Part shown: one piece after another, positions 32,801 to 40,222 of the stretch
Layout: each line of letters begins with the position of its first letter
How positions within the stretch are numbered: the stretch's first letter is position 1
DNA from: Vibrio owensii CAIM 1854 = LMG 25443
Lineage (GTDB): Bacteria > Pseudomonadota > Gammaproteobacteria > Enterobacterales > Vibrionaceae
Direction of reading: 5' to 3'
DNA length: 40,384 bases
Assembly: GCF_000817815.1 (NCBI RefSeq)
Contig: NZ_JPRD01000050.1
Coordinates: 1-40,384 of the forward strand
Made by a program: the position numbers and the translations under genes
The notes under the pieces: model-generated
What the model saw: the letters and a program-made list of their open reading frames with translations, nothing else
Databases searched by the model: none
Told to the model about the DNA's origin: nothing

Positions 32801-33271
32801 CGCATCGCTGCTTGATACCTCTTGGAACACGAGACGCTGATCTGGCTTGACGTAAACCGCGCTGTCCGATTCATACCATTCAAAGAAATCGTTTTTTGCA
32901 GTGCGAGAACGATCCATTGGTTTAATTGCGCTCGAATTAAACAAGAATTGACGTCGCCCAGACGCTTTATTACCAATCATAAGATAGATTGGCTTCTTGC
33001 CTGAATTAGTCAGAAGAGGGCGAATCACCATCGAAAGGGCTTCTTCTTCTGTTTCTAGACGCTGAGCTTTTGAGTTGTTCTTTTTCTTAAGCCATAGTGA
33101 AAACTGGAATATAAGATAAAAGGTGACAATGACTCCGAGACCAACCCATAGATAAAGCTTATCTGCATCTTCGAGTAAGAATAAATATACTGCTGCAAAT
33201 ATCGCGGCTAAAACCAGAGCCACTATGGTAGAAACCACGATCGGGTTTCTCAGTATTTTTTGTTTGAACAT
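29882..33271 (-). CDS. tssM: TssM inner-membrane protein (IcmF/VasK)
   Basis: The protein has 1129 residues. Two N-terminal membrane helices (about 10-32 and 40-61) and a third at about 404-422 are the standard TssM topology, with a cytoplasmic domain between and a long periplasmic part after. Family landmarks are REIFFCSSLQGG (about 329-340), 'YFSRFLIDSQILPESDF' and the C-terminal 'INYYHGPSRIREMEWPP'. The Walker A position reads GNKASGRRQ (100-108) and lacks the Lys-Ser/Thr pair, so nucleotide binding is doubtful; some functional TssM proteins also lack it. It forms the envelope-spanning complex with TssL and TssJ. It lies 27 bp after the VasL-like gene. Confidence 0.95.
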   Translation of the reverse strand: MFKQKILRNPIVVSTIVALVLAAIFAAVYLFLLEDADKLYLWVGLGVIVTFYLIFQFSLWLKKKNNSKAQRLETEEEALSMVIRPLLTNSGKKPIYLMIGNKASGRRQFLFNSSAIKPMDRSRTAKNDFFEWYESDSAVYVKPDQRLVFQEVSSSDASLWNTFVDEVIRHRPRKPFSGCLFFTDFEFMIVSEPEQKDYTITALLQRLSSISEKTSSALPVYLMMSKLDKLDGFKEYVHFSSLKTRVEFLSIPLKEAKGVITEYYRDGYRNLVKVLESNALDASANSTDIDEKQAILAFPKQFELCQAEISYVLERLCDANSGVYSLDIREIFFCSSLQGGRKYNLLAKSCSNYFNLPIIASEHTQLTETPYFSRFLIDSQILPESDFAGENKTYLRLIQRQSHLAMLASVILLAGGTYFFVTTLDSNLRVINQLLGIDDKGQVEQEASFNQLLVNATRAIQPSYSAWLEGSRALDEEVLPLNISRLDQSTRLAYEALLKEVAQQLMPVVERGYRLELTHNQHDIAATLPLLKGYLMLNDPSKRDIQFLRRQTLQTLNDLSDKPDVVSQAMRYLDAYFRTQFAPVDINMDIVRATRRSLLANSNVDLVYAGILNQADAIDLGTLDLQRAVGFEFNNVFNEPLDDNRLVIDKVYTSTGFSTFYRPRVDLMSQQVISDNWVLGLSNHVIPTKQEQDAFKTQVRKKYTDDYINYWRNALSELKVQNYSNVGDLTNAIDLISGPSSPMTTVLKQVYANTQFSPVGEKNALIAKVNPKLAEVADSASEAVEEAVQPDYLLMKRVEQAFHLLNQLQVSETPNSPTPWDETITALSRVRTYMKDIADAPDPQMAALAAAQHRMNSTEADPLIKLKQIAQKSPEPVRSWLLDVVQQSWSVMIAESAKGIQTQWYSEIYTKFKELGLGKYPFDLNATEEISIEDFELLFASGGLLDTFIQKNFAPFYDTNLWIPKQVDGETMPLSPALLVQLRNYNVIRDTLINKSTNRVYIPFSAKVLDLDSSAIRASLKISDTDINYYHGPSRIREMEWPPQNGDFNISITIQDVTDEGKQHVLNKSGQWAIYRLLGDSTLTNTHNGSFVSDIKVSGRDLSLRITPLTQKNPFTLAELYNFTLPESI

Positions 33272-33298
33272 AAGCCTATAACTTCTTTACTTGTATTG

Positions 33299-34603
33299 TT
33301 ATTTATTGTCGTTTGACGCAGTTTTTAGCTGATTAATTTTATATAGGTAGGTGTTCAGTAAAAGGAGGGAGCGCTCAATTTCCTTTTGCTGCGTGTTCTT
33401 TTCTGCGTATTCAATTCGACCTAGAAGTGGAAATAGCGAATTACTGTATTCATACGCTTTCTTCGAGTCTTTATCTGAATTCTGTTTAGCGACATTGGCA
33501 AATACCGTCCTAGCATAGGCAAACCGTTTGTATATGACATCGAATTCATTTTCGAAACGAGAACGTTGGTCTAAAAAATTCTCACGAAGTTGCTGAGCAG
33601 ATGATGAATCTGGGTAGATTTCTGTCAACTCATAAGTCAGTTCATCAATGGTGTTTACTTTACTTACCTTCACTGGGTCGAGTGTCCAATCGGTCATCAA
33701 TGTATCAAGGCGTTCTACAGTCGCTGAACGTAAAGCAAGTCGGTGATCTTTGTTTTCAACGCTAAACGAGCTAACGATATTAGTCAGTTCTGTCAGTGAA
33801 GCGTGTTTGATATCATCTTTCAGCGTTTCGTATTGATGCTGCTTGTAAATAAAGTGAGAAGCCAATGCTGCTGTCAACAAACCAACCACAGAGAAGAGTG
33901 CCCATCGGCTCGATTTCTGTGACTCGGGCTGTGGTGTTGCTGGTGGTTGTTTAGCGTCGACTTTCGGTGGAGGGGCGATTTCAACTTTAATCCCTGTTGA
34001 TGGCGCTTGAACTTCTGGTTTTGGTTGCTTCGCCTCTAACGCCATGACTTCTTTGGCTTTTGCTTCCTTAATCTCTTCAATCCACTGATTCAAGATACGA
34101 CGAATACGACCAAAAGATGGGGCTTTAATGCCGTAGTGAAGGCGCAACTCTTCCTCGATGCGTAAGCACAGTTGATGTGCTGCTTCGATAAGAGGAAGCT
34201 CCTCTGGTAATGCGCGTTGCTTTTTAATCCGTTTCTCAGTGTATTCAACCATCCACTCGATAGCGCTGATACGGGCATTCGCTTTTGCATGCTCTGGGTA
34301 AGCGGTGTACCAGTACACCACGCATAAGTCGAGCAACGAGTTCAAGCCTTCAACTAGGCCTTTCAAACCGTCATTAGAGGTTGCTGCAACCGTGAAATAG
34401 CAACTGCAACGAAAGTCTTTGCCTTGAGTGCTTAGAATCTTTTTGGACAGCGTTTGAACTGTCTTCCAAGAAACTCTGCCTGTTACTTTGTTAAGGTTAT
34501 TTATTTGACGTTTTATTTCGTCAAAATCATCTAAGCCATTAGGGTTTGAGCCGCTTGGATTACTTTCATCGATCGGCCTTCTAGTGAAGTCGCTGAAAAA
34601 CAT
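33299..34603 (-). CDS. vasL: VasL-like ImpA_N membrane protein
   Basis: The start chosen is ATG 34603 (MFFSDFTRRPIDESN); a TTG five codons earlier is possible. The protein has 434 residues. An ImpA_N-type N-terminal domain holds 'WKTVQTLSKKILSTQGKDFR' and 'GLVEGLNSLLDLCVVYWY'. A Lys/Pro-rich linker (about 190-225) precedes a single membrane helix (WALFSVVGLLTAALASHFIY, about 230-249). A helical C-terminus resembling the VasL domain follows. In V. cholerae vasL follows the tssM gene vasK; here it precedes tssM. It is a membrane-linked relative of TssA, perhaps acting as a sheath stop or anchor like TagA. The exact role is inferred. Confidence 0.85.
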   Translation of the reverse strand: MFFSDFTRRPIDESNPSGSNPNGLDDFDEIKRQINNLNKVTGRVSWKTVQTLSKKILSTQGKDFRCSCYFTVAATSNDGLKGLVEGLNSLLDLCVVYWYTAYPEHAKANARISAIEWMVEYTEKRIKKQRALPEELPLIEAAHQLCLRIEEELRLHYGIKAPSFGRIRRILNQWIEEIKEAKAKEVMALEAKQPKPEVQAPSTGIKVEIAPPPKVDAKQPPATPQPESQKSSRWALFSVVGLLTAALASHFIYKQHQYETLKDDIKHASLTELTNIVSSFSVENKDHRLALRSATVERLDTLMTDWTLDPVKVSKVNTIDELTYELTEIYPDSSSAQQLRENFLDQRSRFENEFDVIYKRFAYARTVFANVAKQNSDKDSKKAYEYSNSLFPLLGRIEYAEKNTQQKEIERSLLLLNTYLYKINQLKTASNDNK

Positions 34604-35174
34604 ATTTTCCAATTCCAACTGATTATAAAAACTAGCGACTCACAGGAAAATGACAAATGTGGTGCTACGATGTATTTTTGGTGGGATTTTATAGTTAAAA
34701 GAAAGAAATTGAATAATAAATAATAGCTAAATACGTATAATTTAACTATGCGTGATCTTCGTTCACGTTTTTCGTTGAAAGTGCTGATTGTTAACGTATT
34801 GGTAACAGTGATGTGTGTCGCATTAAAAGCTCTCAATTGGTTAATAAATACACTTTTTTATTATTTCTCATAGTTTATGATAACGCAATATTAACGGGAG
34901 CAATCTGACATTATCTAAATTAAATCATTCTTGATTAGTCTTTACTATTATATGCCCAATTTATCGTATTCGACCTCAACTTTGCAACATTACACATGGT
35001 TGTAATTTCTGATCAGCCTTAAACCTTCACCAAAGTCATGACAAATTCGCTCTGATTTTCATCAATATAATCATCCTGCTTTCTGCAATTTTTCTTAGTT
35101 ATTCTGCCTTAATTTGTAGTTTATTTGCCTTATTTAACGGCACTATTTTTTACCATATTGAAAAAGCAAAGAGA
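34604..35174. other. AT-rich divergent intergenic region
   Basis: The region lies between the leftward vasL-tssM operon and the rightward outer-membrane protein operon. It is very AT-rich. CGTGA/TCACG (34751-34767) followed by TTTTT is a weak terminator-like hairpin, and ATTAC/GTAAT around 34995-35010 is a small dyad. I found no good sigma-54 signature on either strand and no gene. Confidence 0.6.
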
Positions 35175-35202
35175 CTTGATATCTTTCGCCCCTGAATATA
35201 AT
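35175..35202 (+). promoter_or_regulatory. Sigma-70-like promoter of the outer-membrane protein/fha operon
   Basis: CTTGAT (35175-35180) and a perfect TATAAT (35197-35202) are 16 bp apart. GAGGGA at 35218-35223 and the ATG at 35228 follow, giving a leader of about 19 bases. Confidence 0.6.
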
Positions 35203-35227
35203 TACAAGGCTTTCAAAGAGGGACGAA

Positions 35228-35827
35228 ATGCTAAAACCAAGTCAAGTTGGGCTAATCTCAGCCATGTGTCTATTTTCTACTTTTGCTGTTGCGAAGGGGG
35301 AACGATATGGTGGCTCAGTCAACATGCTGACAATCGAAAGTATTGACTATGATGAAGGTTCTAGCGGTGATGTAGACACGTTGCGATACGGTCTAGTTCA
35401 TACACGTCCGATCGATGAAAACAACAACCGTTGGCGTTGGTGGTTGGGCCTTAATTACCTTGCTGAAGATGTCGACGCACCTTCAAACGGTGTTTATCAA
35501 GAAGTCACAAACTACGAGCTTCGTGTTGTTCCACAATATGCCCTGAGCTCTTGGAGCATCTTTACCCCTTACGTCGGCGCTGGACTTTCGTTCGGCTATT
35601 CGCAGTATTCAAACCGTTGGAAAGTAGACCAAGACGGTTACCGTTACGAAAGCATTGAAGACATTGACCAGTTTGAACTTGGTGCGGTTGTCACTCTTGG
35701 TACCGCAATAAAACTTGGTAGTAATCCAGATGCCCACATCCAGATCATTCCTCAAGCTTCCTACATTCTTCCAGTAGTCAATGATGGAATTGGTGGAGTA
35801 GAGCTGTCCGTTTCCCTACTATTTTAA
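35228..35827 (+). CDS. Small beta-barrel outer-membrane protein in the T6SS operon
   Basis: The protein has 199 residues with a signal peptide cleaved after AVA (position 22). The mature part has alternating beta strands rich in Tyr and Trp ('NRWRWWLGLNYLAEDV', 'WSIFTPYVGAGLSFGYSQY', 'FELGAVVTLGTAIKLG') and ends in ...VSLLF. That terminal Phe pattern is recognised by the Bam machinery. Size suggests an eight-stranded barrel of the OmpA/OmpW kind. It is the first gene of the fha-tssJ-tssK-tssL operon, 9 bp before fha. It is not one of the 13 core T6SS components. It could help the envelope complex cross the outer membrane, but that is inference. Confidence 0.8.
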   Translation: MLKPSQVGLISAMCLFSTFAVAKGERYGGSVNMLTIESIDYDEGSSGDVDTLRYGLVHTRPIDENNNRWRWWLGLNYLAEDVDAPSNGVYQEVTNYELRVVPQYALSSWSIFTPYVGAGLSFGYSQYSNRWKVDQDGYRYESIEDIDQFELGAVVTLGTAIKLGSNPDAHIQIIPQASYILPVVNDGIGGVELSVSLLF

Positions 35828-35836
35828 GGTTTAGCA

Positions 35837-37369
35837 ATGCAAACACATCAGCTAGTCCTATTCATTTCAAAGTGCCCGGAGGAATACACGGGCGCTAAGC
35901 ATATTGAAATGCCTGAAGGTGGTGGCTCAGTAGGGCGTGCGCCAAGTTGTACACTGCCTTTAACTGACCATAATCGTTTTATCTCTGGAACCCACTGCCT
36001 TATTAGTGTTTACGGCGACACATATTACATCAGTGATGTGTCAACCAATGGCACTATGGTAAACGGCAATAAGATCCTTAAAAACCAACCAGTTTCGATT
36101 GTTGATGGTGACGTAGTGTCCCTTGGCCAGTACGAAATTGGTGTTTCTTTAGAGCACGTTTCTGCGGCTCAAGATATTGCTGCCGATATTGCTCCTGAAC
36201 GTGTCTCAAATGATCCGCTAGTTAATTTGGGTGAGGCTGTCGTTGAGGAAGACGAAAAAGTCGGCGCGTTAGAAGATCTGTTCATGGAGACGAAACAGGA
36301 CGATGTGGACAGCGATGACCCTATCGCACACCTCAAGTTTTCGATGCAGCGTGAAGATGACCATCTTATCCGTGATGTCGAAAAGCCTGAAGCCGCACAA
36401 ACTAAGCCAATTGAAAACACAAGACAAGTTGTGGATGATAGCTTCAGTATTCACTCTGAATTCGATATTCCGAACCTAATCCCAGAAGATTGGTTAGCTG
36501 GATCCGCCGCGAGTAATGCATCTGTTGAACCAGAAACACAGCCTCGTCGAGAAAACAGTTTTATTCCTGAAGATTTTGTGAATTCAGATGGTGTAGATAA
36601 CTCTGAAGCGTTTGTCTCTCAACCTGAGAAAGTGAAACCTCAAGTTCACCAATCTCGCCCACAACAATTTGAACAACCAACTCCACCACCAGTCCAACAG
36701 TCGGTACAAAAAACAGAACCTGTTGGTCAGAAATGGGAGGAGGTAACACAAGCCTTTATTCCTTCGACGCAATCTGCTCAGCAAGAATCAAAAGTTACGG
36801 AAACCAAAGTGGGTTTCGTCAGCAATGAATCTATCGCTACTGAGGAAGGCACTCTTTCTTCCGACATTAGCAAAGCGTTCTACGAAGGTTTAGGGATCAA
36901 TAATCCAGAATTGATCAGCAATGAAGCTCTCCTATTTAAACAAATGGGAACCTGTCTTCGTTTGTGTATCGACAACTTGCAAAAAGACCTTCATGAAGTG
37001 GAGTCACTTAAAGGTGAGCAGGGCTTAAGCGAAGCGGATTCCAACCTAGCTGAATTGATGCTGACACTAAACAGCCAGAATCTACTGTCTCCTAATGAGT
37101 TGGTCGAGCAGATGTTAGATGAGATCAACGACCATCAAATTATTTTTAATAAAGCACTCAATGAGTTGTTGATCGAGCAATCTGAAACGAATGACCCTGT
37201 CACGTTTGCAAACGACGTCGCAAGTAGATCTATGTTCACTACCAAATCAAAATTGTGGGGTGAATATCTGGAGTTCTATGCGAATAACCGTCGCCAAATG
37301 AATGAGACATCGTTGAAAGGTTTGATCAAGAAAAACTACACCAAAGCGATTAAGGGAAGCCATGCGTAG
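35837..37369 (+). CDS. fha: FHA-domain T6SS protein (Fha/TagH, VasC-like)
   Basis: The protein has 510 residues. The N-terminal FHA domain (about 5-105) keeps the phosphothreonine-binding residues: G33-R34, S50-x-x-H53 and N71-G-T. A long, acidic, Gln/Pro-rich middle (about 110-340) is probably disordered and contains candidate phosphosites. A helical C-terminal domain (about 345-510; 'FYEGLGINNPELISNEALLF' at its start) corresponds to the TagH region. In other systems a PpkA-type kinase phosphorylates a partner that Fha binds, switching on assembly; a kinase is encoded at 20381. AAGG precedes the ATG. It overlaps tssJ by 8 bp. Confidence 0.93.
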   Translation: MQTHQLVLFISKCPEEYTGAKHIEMPEGGGSVGRAPSCTLPLTDHNRFISGTHCLISVYGDTYYISDVSTNGTMVNGNKILKNQPVSIVDGDVVSLGQYEIGVSLEHVSAAQDIAADIAPERVSNDPLVNLGEAVVEEDEKVGALEDLFMETKQDDVDSDDPIAHLKFSMQREDDHLIRDVEKPEAAQTKPIENTRQVVDDSFSIHSEFDIPNLIPEDWLAGSAASNASVEPETQPRRENSFIPEDFVNSDGVDNSEAFVSQPEKVKPQVHQSRPQQFEQPTPPPVQQSVQKTEPVGQKWEEVTQAFIPSTQSAQQESKVTETKVGFVSNESIATEEGTLSSDISKAFYEGLGINNPELISNEALLFKQMGTCLRLCIDNLQKDLHEVESLKGEQGLSEADSNLAELMLTLNSQNLLSPNELVEQMLDEINDHQIIFNKALNELLIEQSETNDPVTFANDVASRSMFTTKSKLWGEYLEFYANNRRQMNETSLKGLIKKNYTKAIKGSHA

Positions 37370-37862
37370 TATTGCGATGTTGCTCGGATGTGCTTTGCTA
37401 TCCGGCTGTTCCATGTGGGACCAATTTAAAGAATCAACAGGTATTACACCTGAAACGTCGTCAATCGAGTTAGTGATTGAGGCTTCTTCGGTTCTTAACG
37501 TTCGTGAAGGCGGACAATCCTCTCCGGTGATTTTGCGCGTGCATGAACTGACATCACCAGTATTGTTTCGAAGCTTAGATTTCTTTGCCTTGTTTGAGAA
37601 TGATAAAGCGTCACTGGGCGATGAATACATCAAACGTTACGAATACCAAATGCAACCGGGTGAAAAAATCCATGAGTTCTTGGAGCTTGACCCTGCGACC
37701 CGTGCCGTTGGGTTCTCGGTAGCGTTTCGCGATATTGACGGCTCTTCTTGGCGTAAAGTCGAAGTGATTGAAGAGAAGAGCGAGTACTACATCAAACTCA
37801 AGTTAGAAGGCAGTGAGTTAATTTCCGACAACACTCGCGGCATTGAACAAGTTTACTTTTAA
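37362..37862 (+). CDS. tssJ: TssJ outer-membrane lipoprotein (VasD/SciN)
   Basis: The protein has 166 residues. A lipoprotein signal ends LLSGC with Cys16. The mature protein is a small beta sandwich with family features: 'ELVIEASSVLNVREGGQSSP', 'VILRVHELTSPVLFRSLDFF', and 'FLELDPATRAVGFSVAFRDI' with a basic strand after it. TssJ holds TssM at the outer membrane. GGGAAG precedes the ATG, which lies within the end of fha. Confidence 0.95.
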   Translation: MRSIAMLLGCALLSGCSMWDQFKESTGITPETSSIELVIEASSVLNVREGGQSSPVILRVHELTSPVLFRSLDFFALFENDKASLGDEYIKRYEYQMQPGEKIHEFLELDPATRAVGFSVAFRDIDGSSWRKVEVIEEKSEYYIKLKLEGSELISDNTRGIEQVYF

Positions 37863-37873
37863 GGAATAAAAGC

Positions 37874-39199
37874 ATGTCTTTATACAATCCAGTTGTTTGG
37901 CAAGATGGAATGTTCATGAAGCCGCAGCACTTTCAGCAACTCGATCGTTCACAAAGTAAACTGTCGAGCATGCTGAGCGCCAATGCGTCGCCTCTACATT
38001 GGGGAATTAAACGTTTAGAGATCAACTCGCAACTGCTGGCGTTGGGTAAAATTGGTATTACTCGAGCTGAAGGCATTCTTCAAGACAGAACTCCTTTTGA
38101 TCTGCCACTGCTCGCTGAACTGCCAGAAGTAAAAGATGTTGATCCTTCGATTGCCGATAAAGTGGTTTACCTTTGCTGTCCGTTACCTTCTGAACGTTCG
38201 GAGCTATTCGGCACCAAGAAAGACGGCGCACGTTACACGATGGAATCGCAAGAAGCCGTCGATGCTTGTTATTATTCAGAAGACATGGCAAATATCATTG
38301 TCGGTAAGCTTAACTTTTGCTTGATGTACGACCACGAAGACAAGAGTTCGTACACATCGATTCCAATTCTAAAGATCTCAGAAGTGAAGCCAGATGGCAG
38401 TGTTATCCTAGATGAGAGCTTTATTCCGACTTGTATTGATATCCATGCTTCAACCATACTGAACAAGTTCGCAACTGAATTTGCTTCTATGCTGAAACAC
38501 CGCGCAGAGTCTATCGTTCAACGACTAGGTGTTGTCGACCAACAAGGCGTATCTTCAGTTTCTGATTTCATGCTGCTCCAAGCTCTAAACCGGTACGAGC
38601 CATTATTCTGGCATTTTGCGAGTGCCGAAGGGGTTCATCCTGAATCGTTTTACCGCATTCTTCTTCAAGCAGAAGGGGAGCTTTCAACTTTGTGTTCGGC
38701 ATCTCGTCGACCAGTTGAGTTTACCAAGTACAATCACGGCGATTTGACCAGCTGTCTATCGCGCACACTTGATAGTGCGAAGATGACATTAAGTGTGATG
38801 TCTGAGCAGCGTGCAATGCCACTCACGTTGAGAGACCAAAACTACGGCATTAGAACGGCAGCGATTCCAGACAGCAAGATCATTGACACCACGACGTTTA
38901 TCCTCGCGGTTAAAGCCGATGTTACTTTGGATGTTCTTCATACCCAGTTTGTTAGCCAAACGAAGATCGGTTCTATCGATAACATTCGTGACTTGATTAA
39001 CCTTCAACTGCCGGGTATCGAGATAAAACCAATGCCAGTTGTACCTCGTGCATTGCCTTACCACGCTGGCTACACCTATTTCGAACTGGATAAGACAGGT
39101 GAAGAGTGGGCGGCACTGAAAAACACAGCAGCGATAGCGGTTCACGTAGCCGGCGACTTTGCTAACTTGTCGTTGCAACTATGGGCTGTTCGTCTATGA
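37874..39199 (+). CDS. tssK: TssK baseplate-to-membrane adaptor (VasE)
   Basis: The protein has 441 residues, standard for the family. The N-terminus 'PVVWQDGMFMKPQHFQQLDR' is a TssK hallmark. Others are 'LNRYEPLFWHFASAEGVHPE', 'FYRILLQAEGELSTLCSASR' and the C-terminal 'ALPYHAGYTYFELDKTGEEW'. It links the baseplate wedges (TssE, TssF, TssG) to the TssL-TssM membrane complex. AAGGA precedes the ATG. It overlaps tssL by 4 bp (ATGA). Confidence 0.97.
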   Translation: MSLYNPVVWQDGMFMKPQHFQQLDRSQSKLSSMLSANASPLHWGIKRLEINSQLLALGKIGITRAEGILQDRTPFDLPLLAELPEVKDVDPSIADKVVYLCCPLPSERSELFGTKKDGARYTMESQEAVDACYYSEDMANIIVGKLNFCLMYDHEDKSSYTSIPILKISEVKPDGSVILDESFIPTCIDIHASTILNKFATEFASMLKHRAESIVQRLGVVDQQGVSSVSDFMLLQALNRYEPLFWHFASAEGVHPESFYRILLQAEGELSTLCSASRRPVEFTKYNHGDLTSCLSRTLDSAKMTLSVMSEQRAMPLTLRDQNYGIRTAAIPDSKIIDTTTFILAVKADVTLDVLHTQFVSQTKIGSIDNIRDLINLQLPGIEIKPMPVVPRALPYHAGYTYFELDKTGEEWAALKNTAAIAVHVAGDFANLSLQLWAVRL

Positions 39200-39987
39200 G
39201 TTATGCAGAAACCGACGTTACCGTAGTCTTATTCCAACCAGAGCCTGGTAAACCTATGGAGGTGATGCCAGCGCCTGACTTATCTCGTAACATCGCGGTA
39301 CAAGACCTAAACATCGAAAACATGGGCATCAATCCTTTGGTCGATCAGTTCTCATGGTTGGTCGCCAGTTTGTCTTGTATGTCCTCAATTCCTTGGCTTG
39401 ATGACCCAATGCCGTTTCGTGAGCAAGTGGCTCGCGAGATAAGAAAAGGCGAACGTAAGCTCAATGAAATGGAATTGGATCGCGCATCTATTTTGGTCAT
39501 TCGCTACTGTTTGTGTGCTGCAATTGATGAATCGGTTTGTCGACAAGAGTGGGGGGCGAATAGCCATTGGAGCCAGAACAGTTTGTTGTCAGAGTTCCAC
39601 AACGAAACATCTGGCGGTGATAAGTTCTTCGTTATTCTCGAGCGGTTAAAAGCAGACCCACGCAAGTATCGTCACGTTATCGAGTTTCTGTATTTACTGC
39701 TTCAACTTGGCTTTCAGGGCAAATACGGCCGTGAAGAACGCGGTAACGAAAAGCTCGCAGAAATCGGCAATACCATTTATCGCTTAGTACGTGATGAACG
39801 TTTGGCAGAGCAAGAGAAAGTCTCTCTGGTTAACCTTAAGGCCAAATACCTCAAGAAACCATTAAAAAGGGTGATTTCACCCAAGCTAATTTTAGGCGTC
39901 AGTGCGATTACCTTCGCAATCATGTATGCCGCGACTTACATCGTCATAGATTTAAAGTTTCAGCAATTGCTTGAAGTGTATCGATAA
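39196..39987 (+). CDS. tssL: TssL inner-membrane protein (VasF/DotU), short form
   Basis: The start is set at ATG 39196, giving the usual ATGA overlap with tssK; an in-frame ATG at 39181 is the alternative. The protein has 263 residues. The DotU cytoplasmic domain contains 'LVDQFSWLVASLSCM', 'FREQVAREIRKGERKLNEME', 'RYCLCAAIDESVCRQEW', 'LSEFHNETSGGDKFF' and 'LYLLLQLGFQGKYGREERG'. One C-terminal membrane helix (about 231-253) is followed by only about ten residues. It therefore lacks the OmpA-type peptidoglycan-binding extension found on some TssL proteins. It partners TssM and TssJ. A terminator follows directly, then an insertion sequence. Confidence 0.96.
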   Translation: MSYAETDVTVVLFQPEPGKPMEVMPAPDLSRNIAVQDLNIENMGINPLVDQFSWLVASLSCMSSIPWLDDPMPFREQVAREIRKGERKLNEMELDRASILVIRYCLCAAIDESVCRQEWGANSHWSQNSLLSEFHNETSGGDKFFVILERLKADPRKYRHVIEFLYLLLQLGFQGKYGREERGNEKLAEIGNTIYRLVRDERLAEQEKVSLVNLKAKYLKKPLKRVISPKLILGVSAITFAIMYAATYIVIDLKFQQLLEVYR

Positions 39988-39988
39988 A

Positions 39989-40025
39989 CAGAAGATCTCG
40001 AAATGAGATCTTCTGCCAGTTTTAA
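39989..40025 (+). terminator. Terminator of the fha-tssJKL operon
   Basis: An 11-bp perfect stem CAGAAGATCTC / GAGATCTTCTG (39989-39999 and 40005-40015) with a GAAAT loop starts 2 bp after the tssL stop. A short TTTT follows at 40020-40023. Confidence 0.8.
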
Positions 40026-40076
40026 GCTTTATCGTGAATGTCACTGGCGGTTTAGTGAAATTCACTAGTCATTTAG

Positions 40077-40108
40077 AGAGATTGCAATATGCGATCTCTT
40101 TTATTTTC
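40077..40108 (+). terminator. Second terminator-like hairpin before the insertion sequence
   Basis: AGAGATTGC / GCGATCTCT (one wobble pair) with an AATAT loop is followed by TTTTATTTT. Just upstream, 40053-40067 is a perfect 15-bp palindrome (TAGTGAA-A-TTCACTA). Confidence 0.6.
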
Positions 40109-40115
40109 AGCCCTA

Positions 40116-40139
40116 AACCACCTACTTCAGTAGGTGGTT
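40116..40139 (+). mobile_element. Subterminal hairpin of an IS200/IS605-type left end
   Basis: Perfect 10-bp arms AACCACCTAC and GTAGGTGGTT with a TTCA loop lie 83 bp upstream of a TnpA reading frame. IS200/IS605 elements carry such a hairpin at each end, recognised by the Y1 transposase. The exact cleavage site cannot be fixed, and the right end is outside the window. Confidence 0.7.
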
Positions 40140-40222
40140 ATCATCCGTTTCGGCTTTGCCTGTAAAACTACTCATGCTAAATGCGTCTTTGATTTTTCCA
40201 GAAGTCAAAGAGGACAAATAAC

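Noticed and set aside
34751..34772. Terminator in the vasL upstream region
   Set aside because: The five-pair stem is too weak and no gene ends there.
35125..35346. 73-residue ORF overlapping the outer-membrane protein gene start
   Set aside because: It overlaps the promoter and a well-supported signal-peptide gene in another frame and has no ribosome site.
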